Assembly (NCBI GenBank): GCA_011316305.1
Contig: SAUG01000062.1
Span: forward strand, 62,001 to 126,000
From: Rusavskia elegans
Lineage: Eukaryota; Ascomycota; Lecanoromycetes; Teloschistales; Teloschistaceae
DNA: 64,000 nt
Reading direction: 5' to 3'
Shown: positions 1 through 11,332 of the stretch, piece by piece
Layout of the letters: each line of letters opens with the position of its first letter
How positions within the stretch are numbered: position 1 is the stretch's first letter
Notes under the pieces: generated by a model
What the model was told of the DNA's origin: nothing
Seen by the model: the letters and a program-made list of their open reading frames with translations, nothing else
Database searches by the model: none
Program-made: the position numbers and the translations under genes

Positions 1-1691
1 CGTACGGAAAAAACTACCGAAATACGCTATTAAAGAAAATATTATTTTATATAAAAAAACTTTAATTATAGATATAGACTATTCGATTTTTAGCGTCGGA
101 TATTTTATAGTAGGTATTTAAATCGGAATAGAACTATTATCCGAAAGTTTTTAAATAGTATTAGAAAGGGATATATAATATTTATATTATCTAGTAACTA
201 GAAATACTATAATCCGAAATATATTCGGTAATTCTATAGTAATATATTAATAATTAGCTACTTTATATAGAAAATTATAGATTATATCTAAAGATTTTAA
301 ATCGAAAGCCGGATATAATATAGTAATAAAATAGGATACTATAGTAGATATCTATACTACCGCTATAGTACTAATAGTATCTATTCCGAAAGGTAAAGGT
401 CTAGATACTGCTAGTAGGGTAGAGTTTTCGTATTAAAAGATAAATAAAGACGGTAAATACGAAAGGAAACTAAAATTTTAAAAAGAAAAATTAAAAATAA
501 TAGCGGCCCGCTATACCTTATATTTATAAAGTCTATATTTTAAAATAGCTAGTTTAGCCCGTATAGCTTTATTTTTTTAAACTAGACTTTAGTTAATATA
601 TTTATACGTATTTAAACGTTTAAAAATAGAATTTAATATTATTATAAAGTAGTTAAAAGTTATAGATATCTGTATAAAATTATATAGTATCGCGTTAAAG
701 GTAGAAATATACTTAATAATATTTATAATATCTAAAACGAATTTCTTTATAAATTTATAGTTATTAAAAAATCGTTTTTTTTTTATTTTAAACTGTAAAC
801 CGGTAAGTATTTATTATCTACTTTACAGCCGAGTCGAAAGAATAAAATATCTATTATAGTTAACCTTAAACTAATATAATAGAGGGAACTATACTATTTT
901 ATAGTCGGAAAGATTTTTTCTATTTTTATTATATTTAGAATAAGTATTAGTTAAATAGTTTTTCGAATATTCGAAAATAGGACGTAGGCGATTTATATCG
1001 CTAAAATCGCTAGTTATATAGCGTAAATATCTAATATATAGTAGAAAAGATATTCTATATATATAAAGATAGAAAACTTATATAAATAATAAAAAACTAT
1101 TTAAATAAATAAAGTATAGGAAATTAAAACTTCTATTAAATAAAATATTACTATATTATTACTAGTATATCGGAACTATATTATTTCGAACGTTTATTTA
1201 CTATTTAGAATCCTTAAATATTTATATTAAATTCGGATTTAATTATATTTATTAGAACTTTTATCTAGTATTATTTATAAGCTATATATATATAAATATA
1301 TAAACCTTATATATATCTATAGATATAGAATATCTTTTTATAAATATTAGCTAAAGTAATATTATATTATTTATTTAACGCTACTATAATATAGTAGTTA
1401 ATATTTCTAGCCGTAATTATAGTTATATTTTATTAATAAAAAAACCTACGTTCGATTCGTAGTAGTACCCTTCCTTTTTAACTTTATTCTAGTATATATC
1501 TATATAACTAAAATATAGTTATATATAAAGGGAAGGCCGATTATAATAATAGCTAACAAGTAACTCTTTTTTTTACCTTTTTTAACTTTTATAACTAACT
1601 ATAAAATTAATAGATTTATTTAATAAATACTATAAATATATAGACAGATATAATATAATATTAAAGACGATATCGTTAAAGAAAAAGTAAT
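1..1691 (+). pseudogene. 3' internal region of a gypsy G2 copy with an extra, RIP-interrupted reading frame
   Basis: This is the 3' internal part of a G2 retrotransposon that enters from the left edge. It matches the reverse complement of roughly 24420-22746 in the full-length G2 copy. From base 2, one plus-strand frame reads for about 550 codons with almost only TAG/TAA interruptions, the pattern left when CAG/CAA become stops by RIP. I see no gag, protease, RT, RNase H or integrase motif in it. It lies after pol and before the 3' LTR in the sense orientation, so it looks like an additional ORF carried by the element. I do not recognise the protein. It is rich in Leu, Ile, Tyr, Lys and Gln/stop positions. 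Function unknown. Confidence 0.6.
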
Positions 1692-1930
1692 TATAAAGCG
1701 CTAAACGCGTTATATAGGCTCTAGAAATATAATTAAAACGTTTCGAAACGAGGCTTACTACCTAGTTACTAGAATATCGCTAGTATATCGGATTTCGATC
1801 CTTTCTTGCTTTCTTCCTTCCTTTATTACTAGACTATACCCCAGTCTTTCTAGAGTAAAAGTTAATTTTATAATAAACCTTTCGTCTGATCTATAATCGT
1901 ATACTGCTTTAAAAATATATCCATTTTACA
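1692..1930 (+). repeat. 3' LTR of G2 (239 bp)
   Basis: The sequence begins TATAAAGCG (from TGTAAAGCG) and ends ATTTTACA, so the ends are a short inverted repeat of TGTAAA..TTTACA type. It is the reverse complement of the LTRs at 22508-22745 and 30585-30823, with the same length. A purine-rich stretch (AAAGAAAAAG) lies just upstream and may be the polypurine tract. The 5' end of the element lies outside the window. Confidence 0.85.
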
Positions 1931-2389
1931 ATTATATAATTTATATTAGTTAACGCTTTCGATTTTTAGTAGTAACTAATCCGTATCGGGAGATATATTA
2001 GGAATTAGACTATTTTATAGAATATTTTATAGTACGTCTACTCCTTTTTATATAGATATTAATTATAAAAACTAATATCTTTTTTAGATATCTAGATAAC
2101 GTATTATTCTTGGCCGTCTAATATAGATATAGAATCTAGAAATAGCTTTATTTAAATATAATAATAATCTTTTACTTTCGCGATACTAGTAATATAATTA
2201 ATATTAAAAAAGTAGTAAAACGAATTAGTTTTTTAAAACGTTTAAACCAGCCGAATTACTTTATTCTAGCGTAGACCCTCGCGTAGAATCTAGTATAGGA
2301 CCTAGCGTAGGACTTGGCGTAGTTAAAAGATACTAATTAATCTATAGTTAACGGCCGCTAATATAATAAAAATTTGGCTAATTATAACT
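1931..2389. other. RIP-mutated spacer, no gene seen
   Basis: AT-rich and CpA-depleted sequence between the G2 LTR and recognisable family A sequence. I cannot align it convincingly to another part of the window. It may be the 5' end of A1 or the host of the G2 insertion. The only internal structure seen is the 12-bp tandem repeat listed separately. Confidence 0.5.
2269..2322. repeat. 12-bp tandem repeat, about 4.5 units
   Basis: Units start with GCGTAG or GTATAG and run GCGTAGACCCTC, GCGTAGAATCTA, GTATAGGACCTA, GCGTAGGACTTG, then GCGTAG. The period is exactly 12 (4 codons), so it may once have coded for a repeated tetrapeptide. It is more GC-rich than its surroundings. Confidence 0.75.
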
Positions 2390-3932
2390 AATACCGAAAA
2401 ATAAAAAAAAAAATATTAGAAACTATTATAATAAATAGAATAGATACCATTATAAATGATATTTATAAAATCTATATATATATATTAAAACGTATTACGA
2501 ATAGGCTTTTTAGTAATAGTTATTAAAATAATATTTAAAATCTAAAATATATATATCTAATCGTATTACCGAATATAGTTTATATCCGGTTTATCGATAT
2601 AATTTAAAAAATCGGAATTTCTTTTAATAAAATATTTAATTTTATAAAATATTGACTACTATTTAAACAATACCCGACCTAGTAATAATAATTCGTTCCT
2701 TTTTATTATTATCGATAGATAGTAAATATATTACTATAATCTCTTTTTTCTTTTAAAATATAGCTTTTATTCGATTATACTAATTAAAGATAATATTCGA
2801 AAGAATATAAATGATATATTTACCGGTATATTATAAACTCTAGATTTTAATTAATAATAGATTTTACTAAAATAATATAGAAAAAGAAATTTTAGGAAAT
2901 ATAAATATATAGCCGGAATAATTTATTTTATAAATAAATTAAATTATAAATAGATAGGTAAATACTACTAGAAATTTATTATTATTATATATTATCGCCG
3001 GTAACTAGCTTTTTTCGTCTAGCGGTAGATATAGCGGGGGCTAGCCTAATAGAAAGGCGAAGATAACTTAGAATTTTAGAAAGTTTTTTAGAATTTTATC
3101 TAATTTCTCTTTCTATAGATTTATACAAGCCTTTAAATTAGTATTTATAAATAAACTTTCTATCCTTTTACTATTTTTATCGTATATATAGTTAATAAAT
3201 ATAGAGAACGTCGTTAAAATATAGAATACTCGATTAGGTTCGGTTTTTCGGGAGACGTTATTAGAAGGAATAGAGTTAGAAATATTCGGCTTCGATTTCT
3301 TTCCGTATAATTTCTTTTTATAAATCGCGCGGGTAATATAATATATATAGATAATAGCTTTATATTAAATTATAGTTTTAAATAATTATTAGAAAATATT
3401 CAAAAAAAATATAGAGATATATTAATATCCGTCGATAGTAGATATATAGTCGCGGCGGATAGTAAATTTAGAATAAAATTCGGTAATTTTAGTAATATAC
3501 TAGCGAATATTAGAAATATTAAAATTTTATAATTTTTTTTATATAGTTTTAATTAATTTATTATAGCGTTTAGCAAATTTAATAACTTTTACTACTTTAA
3601 ATATATAGTATTAGGAATATAAACAACTTTCGCTAGACTATTATAGTAACGCTAATACTTTTAAAAGATTATCGAAATTCTTTTTCTATGAAATCTATAA
3701 AATAAACTATTTCTATATAAATAGAAACGGAAGATATAATAGATATTTTAAAATCGTATAGTCTAGACCTTTTCGAAAACTTTATTTAAATTATATAAAA
3801 TCGTCGACTATTAAAAAATTAGATTTACTTCTAATTTTATAAGTTTCGTCTACTATTATAGATATTTTATATACTATATTAACGCGGTTTATTCGTTTTT
3901 TTCTATTTTTATTTTTCTAATAATTGTTTTTA
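2390..3932 (+). pseudogene. family A copy 1, 5' segment (unrecognised long reading frame)
   Basis: First half of an unidentified repeat. It aligns along its length with 14030-15540 (copy A2). Read on the plus strand it is a long frame broken mainly by TAG/TAA at former Gln codons and by a few indels, so it once encoded a large protein. No RT, integrase, transposase or helicase motif is recognisable by eye. It stops at the G1 insertion and continues at 11333, as shown by the uninterrupted A2 copy, where the two halves are contiguous around 15555-15580. The upstream limit is approximate. It could be a DNA transposon, a LINE fragment, or an amplified host gene. Confidence 0.55.
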
Positions 3933-4147
3933 TATAGTGGTCAGAGTTCTGAACCATACAAACGATTTAAAAGATTATAGAATATATATCTAGATTATAT
4001 AATTATATACGGATTCGGATACTAACTAATCCGGTCGCTAATTATAAAAACGGGTATAGAAGCGGATATAGGCCTAGCGTAGAGATACTTATATATATAA
4101 ATATCTTATTCCTCTATAGTTATAGAAAATTAGCTGAAAATTTTATA
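3933..4147 (+). repeat. 5' LTR of G1 (215 bp)
   Basis: Aligns end to end with 11118-11332. The two copies differ mostly by C/T and G/A transitions. Ends correspond to TGTAG...CTACA, here TATAG...TTATA. It retains a few CpA and TpG (for example near 3938-3957), so it is less mutated than the interior. Confidence 0.88.
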
Positions 4148-4289
4148 TTAGTAGTAATAATTTTTTAGGCTATAAACGATCTAACTTTTATTTTATTATT
4201 AAAGTTTTTTTAAACCGATTTTACCTATCTTTATAAATAAGATTCTCTAAATTCGAATATAAATTCCTAAATAAAATATTCCTTCTACC

Positions 4290-5700
4290 TTTAGTTCGGT
4301 ACTAGTATAGAGCGAATAATAGTACGTAATAAAAATACGGCTTCGCCGGAAGTTCGTATAAACTAGAAGTCCCGCTATAGGACCTCTTTAAATAATTTAC
4401 TTACGGCCCAATTCGCTTCCGTTCCTATTATAGAAAACGATCCTTCTAGAAAAGATATTAGTTTCGGGAATACTTTAGATATTTCCGGAAACGACTTTTT
4501 TTATAATAGCGATAACGAAAGTAGACCTAGTAGTAGATATAACCGACCCTTTAGTCGTCTTTATATAAACCGTAGGAATAGCTATACCGGCTCTAATTAT
4601 CGTTATTCCCGTCGTAGTAGTTCTAATCTAGGGCTACCAGGGCTTTCTAGTAGAAATTCTAATCTGCCGCTACGTAGGTCTATTCCTCCTAATATTTCTA
4701 ATATTTCTATAGCCTATATAATATAGAACGCCTATAATAAAAAGCCTTCTAACTTTAAAAGTTATATATATAACTATTATATCGCCTATATCTAGCTCTA
4801 CCGCTATAAATACTACTATTTATTTTATAGTATAACTATTACGGACCCTATCTTCTATAGTAGTTAATATTTTATTTATAATACTAAACCGTAGTACGTT
4901 AAACAGGTCTCTAACCTAGATAAAAGCTCCTAGGAATACTTTAAAGAGGCTTTCCTAAAATAATAGAATAAACCGAATTTTATAGAAAACACTTTAGCTA
5001 TTTAGCGCGGGTTAGCCTAAAATAAAAAATTCAGCGATATTAAAAACTATTATTCTACTTTTATTAAATCGTATATAGATATTAAAAATAAAATTAGCGA
5101 GTATATTATTTTAAGATATTTTATCGATTATCTAAAACCTAATATCTAGATAGCTACCGAAAGATATTTCGCTTTATAATAATAAAGTAGATAACTAGTA
5201 AACTTTATAAATATTATAAACGCTATAACGATATTCGAAAAGATTACTACTAAACGTATTAGTAATCGGAATACTATAATTTCCTCGACAGTTAAATAAT
5301 CTAATACCGCCGAGATTAATTCTATAAATACTAGTCGAAGTAATCGAAACGGCCGAAGCCGAAGCCGAGGTAGTTAAAGAAAAAGAGGTAGATAAAAGAG
5401 GTTAACTAGTACGAATAAGTACTATAATTATAAGAAGCCTGGCTATCGCGAAAAAGATTACCGGAACGTTTATATTCCGGGATATATTCCCGTAGGATAG
5501 ATTTTCTCCGAAAGGAAAAACCTATCGGCGACGGCTAATAATAGATCGTCGGAAAATAAATAGCGTTATATATATCTAGGCGTATATATAACGCCGATAA
5601 AAAGCCTTTAATAATAGAGAAATAGCTCGGTCTAGTTAAAGTAAAGATCGAGAAATTAGAAAAAACTTCTAAAAGGATACCAGAAAAGATTTTAATTACC
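4290..5700 (+). pseudogene. G1 gag relic with CCHC knuckle
   Basis: Gag packages the element RNA in virus-like particles. The plus strand reads as a capsid-like protein with stops at former Gln codons. At 5420-5461 the peptide YYNYKKPGYREKDY has the spacing C-x2-C-x4-H-x4-C, but all three Cys and the His now read Tyr (TGY and CAY changed to TAY). A basic Arg/Gly/Ser-rich segment precedes the knuckle. The start codon is not identifiable and limits are approximate. Confidence 0.75.
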
Positions 5701-8700
5701 TCCTACGATATAATACCGTCGTTTAAAGATATATAAAATAGTAAACGACTTTTATATATAGATCGAATACCAGGCTTTAATAGATAGATACGGTTTAATC
5801 TAGAAATTAGTAGAAATCGTCTCGAAGTCTTCGCTAATTTAGGTACTACTAACTACTTTATCGCTAAGCGTATTATTAATCTACTAGGATTAGAGTTTTA
5901 GTAATTATCGGATAGTATATAATTTAAAGGCGGTAAAACTATAGATATTTTAGAAATAATAGAATTCTTATAGTTTTATAGAATCTTTTTTACTACTACT
6001 TTTTATATTGTACTGGATATAAACTATAATTTAATTTTCGGGAAAGACTTCTAGAAATAGTATAACTTAGTACCTGATTATAATATTTTAGGAATACGAA
6101 TCTAGAAAGATAGAATTATATATCGGTTATATAACGCCTCGAATATATATTATTTATAACTTTTTAAAAATACCCCGACCGAGTTTTCCGAGATTAATTT
6201 TAGAAGGTTCGAATAATTTATTAGGAAGGGCGTATAGGCCTGCCTATATATTATATAAAATAAATCTAACTTTTCGGAATGATTTAACCCGGTCTAGAAA
6301 ATAATAGATTATACGGAACTAGATAGAATTTTCGGCCTAAAATTTTTAGATTGTTTCTAAAATAACCTTCTAATAAAACTACTACCGGAAAGACTATTAG
6401 ATTATATAATTAAAACCGGCGATATTTAACCTAAAATTAAATTTATTATAGTTTATCTTCTAAATAGAATAAGAAATAGAAATATTAGATTAGATATCTT
6501 ACCGAATAAAGATTAATTCGGCTAAATTAATCTTTTTAAAATACGCCCGTTCTATTTACTAAAAAGAAAGATAGTAGCTAGCGTATATATATCGACTACC
6601 GGGGTTTTAATAGTATAACTATAAAGAATAGGTATCCGTTATCTAAAATTTAAGATTATCTAGATACTATCGGGATAGCGAAGTACTTTAGTAAAATTAA
6701 CCTAATAAACAGTTACTAGTAGATTAACGTTATCGAAAAAGATTATATAAAGACGGCTTTTAATACTAAAGCTAGTAAATATAAGTTTTTAGTTATATTA
6801 TTTAGGTTAACGAACGTATCTATAACGTTCTAAACTATAATAAATAATATATTTAGGCCGTTTCTCGACGATTTCGTAGTTATTTACCTCGATAATATTT
6901 TAATCTATTTAAAGAACGAAGAGGAGTACCTATAGTATATTAAAGCTATTATAAAAGTACTCGAAAAAAACTAACTATTTACGAAACCTTCGAAATACCT
7001 ATTTTTCTAGAAATATATTAAATTCTATAGGTATATTATTAGTAATAGAAAAGTCCGTATAGATACGGCGAAGATAATAGCTATTAGAAACTAGCTGTCG
7101 CTATAAACGGTATACGATATACGGTCCTTTTTAGATTTATATATCTATTATAGGAAATTTATAGAAGATTTCGTACTAATATATAGGCCTTTCTATAAGT
7201 TAATCTAGAGTTTAGAAGGTAAAAAGTATAAACTAATTCGAATAAATTTTTTAGCTCGAAATATATACGAACTAATTAAAAATATTATAATAAACGATAA
7301 AGTACTTATCTAGTCCGATATAACTCTACCTTTTATTATCGAAATAGATACCTCCGACTTTAAATAGGGCGCCGTTTTCTATTAGGTTAATATCGATAGT
7401 ATTAAATAGTTTATTACTTTCGAAAGCAAGGTATTTATATCTATAGAACGTAATTACGCTATCTATAAACGAGAACTTTTTACTATTAAGAAATCTCTAC
7501 AGCAATAGTACTACTATATCGAAAATAGAATAACTATAGTTATTAGGACGGACTATATAGGCTTATAATATTTTAGGACTACTATTAAACTTTCTAGAAG
7601 GCTTACTCGCTAGCTTATAGAATTTAGAGAATATAAACTCGATATTAAATATAAGCCAGGCAGTAAAATAATAGTAGTAGATATTAAGCCGAAAAGGAGA
7701 CTTCTAGCTACTTACCGGTAAAGTTAATAATCGTACGATTTTATTTAACGACGCTATTAGAGTTTATACGGAATCTAGAACCCTACCTATTAATCCGGAA
7801 ATAAAAGCTATTTTAGAAAAATATAAATATTATTTCCGAATTAAAGATAATACGGTATAGTACCGAAATTCGCTTTAAAATAGTTAGGTACTCTATACTT
7901 TAGTATAGGCTCGTACGAACTCCCTAGACTATATCTATAAATAATATAGTTACTATTTATACAAAACGATAATAGATATTATTTATATAAGGTAGTAGTA
8001 GCCCGAAATAAAAAAAGATATTAAATATTATATTAAATACTATCCCGAATATTAGTTTTCTACTATCTCTCGCGATATTAAACGGGATATAATATATCTC
8101 TCTAGTATCTAAAAAGATAGATTAAATCTTTTTAAATACTAGAAGTTTAATTTTATCGGTTTTTTACTAGAAATTAAATAGAGTAATAAATAAATTATAG
8201 CTATAATTAATAATACTACTAGATAGTCTATAGTTTAGTCGCTTCTAAACGTAATAGTAGAAGCTCTAGCCGAATTTATTATCTATCGGATCTACCGTAA
8301 TTACGGTTTTTCGAAAAAGATTATTACTAATCGAGGTATAAATTTTTAGACTCTAGCTATAGACGAGGTATACCGCCTGCTAGGAATTAAATATCGAGAT
8401 ACGACGCTTTATTACCTACGAACGAATAGCGCTGTTAAAAGGTTTAACGGAGTTCTCGGGAAAATATTTATTAAATATTATATCGAATAGCCGAGAAAAA
8501 CTTAGGACCTTTATTTAGACTAGGTTCTATTTACTATACGTATTTATATATATACGACTACTAGATTTTTATCCTTCTATTTACTTTATAGCGTTAATCC
8601 GACGCTATTAACTAATATTTCTAGCCCTTTTCCGGAAGAATATAACGAGAGAATCGATCCTATACTATTTCTTTCGCGTAATCGAGCTAAGGTATTTAAA

Positions 8701-8820
8701 GATATAATAGTACGAGTAAAGGCTAATAAAAAGGTATAGAATTTAAAGATAAAAAGTAATACTTTTATTAAAGGGGATATAGTTTTAATTAGGACTAAAT
8801 AATTTTAAAAATTCGAAGTT
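5700..8820 (+). pseudogene. G1 pol relic: protease, RT, RNase H, integrase
   Basis: Polyprotein for reverse transcription and integration. In order: a short segment with the GKDF-like end of protease near 6040-6055; RT with its catalytic box at 6885-6908 reading YLDNILIY (YLDD with the second Asp, GAT, changed to AAT); RNase H near 7331-7385 with EIDTSD and GAVF; and integrase from about 7900. In the integrase core the TDRG motif reads TNRG near 8328, and the catalytic Glu in the VERFNG motif reads Lys (VKRFNG, near 8430-8450). Every change is the G-to-A or C-to-T expected of RIP. Stops at former CAR codons interrupt all domains. Confidence 0.85.
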
Positions 8821-11106
8821 AACTAGTATAGCCTATATAAGGTTATTTAAACGGAAATCTTAAATATCTATATCTTAAAACCTTCTAGTAAATTAGCTAA
8901 TAAATATCTAATTAGTAGAAATCGTATAAAGAAATATTTTATAAAAGGAAATCTTACTATTAGATAGAAAATACCTTATAGATATAAAAGACTAAGGAAA
9001 GTTACTATAGAGTAGCCTCCGCTAAACGGAAAGCGTAAGCGAAAAAAACTTTGTAAACTAAAGCTAGTAGAGAATCTAGATAATAATTATTTACCTAAAT
9101 TTAGATCTATACCTAAAAATAATCTCCGCGAAAAAGACAATAATAAAATATAAACTTCTAGAAAGAAGAAAGATTAGTTAGATTTTTAATTTTATTTATT
9201 ATTTTATATATTCGTATACGTTAAATTATATCTTATTTTTAAATTAGATATAACGTCTTTACCTTTTATTTATTTTAAGAAAAAGTTATTCTCGTTAATT
9301 TTCCGTAGAGTAAAAAGTAAATAAAGATATAAATAATTCTAAGGTAACGTTAAAACGGAGCTTTTTACTAGTTTATAGAATTATATTTAATAAAGATTTA
9401 ATATTAATTTTAGGTATAGTCTTTTATTCTGAAATACGTATAATATATATTCCTCTATCGGAAAAATTTAAATCGAAAGTTCGGTAAATTAAACCCCCTC
9501 TATATTTTAGTATAAAGCTAAGATATAATAGGGCCGCCCTTTATAATATAACTATTATACTTTAAATATAGCTACGCCGAAATCTAAGTAACAATCTACT
9601 ATTTCTCTATTTTAGTATATTTACCGCCCCCGATAAAACCGAAATACTCGACGAGGACTAGAGCGATCTTCGTTAGTAAAGTTAAAATTAACGTATTCGT
9701 ATTTCCTCTCGCTCTAGAGCCGTTCTATTTAACGTTAAGCTACTATATACTATATTTCTAGGGTATAAATATAGCGTTCCGTAGTAAAAATAGCCGGTAA
9801 AGGTAGTATATTCTCTAGGCCCGAAGGTATAGAGGAGATAGGAGACGATTCCTAAAAAGGTTCGGAACCGAATTAAAATTCTAATTATATACGATCGATA
9901 TCCGATAAAGGTATATAGCTAAACGAGTATATAGCCCTTAATATATACGACGGAAATCTAGCTAACGGACGACTACTAGCCCCTTTTCTTTTAACTATAT
10001 TTATTAACGAGGTCTCGGTTTAGATTATAGAAAGTTTATCTTCGTATCCAGTTCTATTAGAGTTATTAATAGTAGGCTAGAAGAGTAAAGCTAGAAGACT
10101 AAAGCCCCTATTACCCCGTAGGAAATCGGGCGGAAAAATATTATAGTCTATAATTCGCCTCGACGACGATCGACGTAGCTATAGCGGAGTAGGAGGAAAC
10201 GGTAGAAGATTATCGCCTATACGGCTTCTAGCTCTTATACCCGCTCGTTTCCTAAGAGATTACGGGATCTAAATCTATAATAGAAGCCTTATACCGACTA
10301 TAGATTATAATCTATATAAAGATAAATACGGATACTTATTTTAGTAGTATTTCTTTAGATAGTTACTATATATACTTCCGAATTCCTATCGTATACTTAT
10401 ATAGTATATAAAGAGACGGGTAATATCGCTAGTATAAAGGCTATAAGATTTACTTATTTAAATCCTATATAGCTAGAATAAAATTAGTCGTTTAAAGGAA
10501 AATAAGTCGTATATATCTAAAAAACGATTTATTTATATAAAAATAATATTAAACTTTTATAGATATATAATTTAGATAAATCGGCTAAACTCGCCGAAGT
10601 ATTCTATATAAATCTCGACGTTTTAATATCGGAAACTATTAGGAAGGGTAATACTTCCTAAAATAAATTAATGAAACTACTAATATAAGCGATACCTCTA
10701 TTAAATACGCTTAACTTACGGTTTCTAATACTATATAAAGATAGTATTTACTTCTACGAGTAATAATTACTATTTTATTAGTTCGCTATCTATTAGCCTA
10801 TAAAGATTTTATAGTAGTTCTAACCGCCGCCGGGTTAGATACGGTATATAATAATAGTTATTATTACTTTTTTTAGAATAGATAATCGATAATATTATTA
10901 AAGGAAAAAGTTTAAAAGTTATAAAATTCGAGATTATAGTAGTCGATAGCGAGCTCCCGCTAATATACTTATTTACTTCTATATAAATTATACGAAGGTA
11001 AACTTTTACTTCTCGCTTTACTTTATTTATTATTATTAATTATAGTTTTAGATCTATTACTATTTAGCTTTAGAGAATATTTACTTCCCCCCAAGATTTT
11101 ATTTAG
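8821..11106. other. G1 3' region between integrase and polypurine tract, content unresolved
   Basis: About 2.3 kb that includes the end of pol (to about 9190) and then some 1.9 kb not expected in a minimal gypsy element. It is relatively GC-rich around 9600-10300. Partial open stretches occur on both strands, and the minus-strand ones look slightly longer, but neither gives a recognisable domain. It may be an additional ORF, possibly antisense, or a captured sequence. No chromodomain was seen. Confidence 0.45.
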
Positions 11107-11117
11107 AAAGGGAAGAG
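11107..11117 (+). promoter_or_regulatory. polypurine tract of G1
   Basis: AAAGGGAAGAG, all purine, directly abuts the 3' LTR. This is the expected priming site for plus-strand DNA synthesis during reverse transcription. Confidence 0.7.
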
Positions 11118-11332
11118 TATAGTAGTTAGGGTTCTGAACTATATAAACGGTTTAAAGGGTTATAGAATATTTATCTAGATTATATAATTATATACGGATT
11201 CGGATACTAACTAATCCGGTCGTTAATCGTAAAAACGAATATAGAAGCGGATATAGACCTAGCGTGGGAATACTTGTATATATAAATATCTCACTTCTCT
11301 ACAGTTATAGAAAATCAGCTTGGAATTCTACA
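11118..11332 (+). repeat. 3' LTR of G1 (215 bp)
   Basis: Partner of 3933-4147, same length. It ends TTCTACA, keeping the CA terminus that the 5' copy has lost. It is also less RIP-mutated than the 5' LTR at several sites, for example near 11264-11275. Confidence 0.88.

Larger units (their letters stand above)
3933..11332 (+). mobile_element. Ty3/gypsy LTR retrotransposon G1, 7.4 kb, RIP-inactivated
   Basis: Complete element with two 215-bp LTRs flanking gag-pol on the plus strand. Order of parts is 5' LTR, gag with CCHC knuckle, protease, RT, RNase H, integrase, about 1.9 kb of unexplained sequence, polypurine tract, 3' LTR. RT before integrase places it in Ty3/gypsy. It is inserted in family A copy 1, and TTTA lies on both sides (3929-3932 and 11333-11336), consistent with a short target duplication. 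All genes are destroyed by CpA-to-TpA changes, so it is not mobile on its own. Confidence 0.88.
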
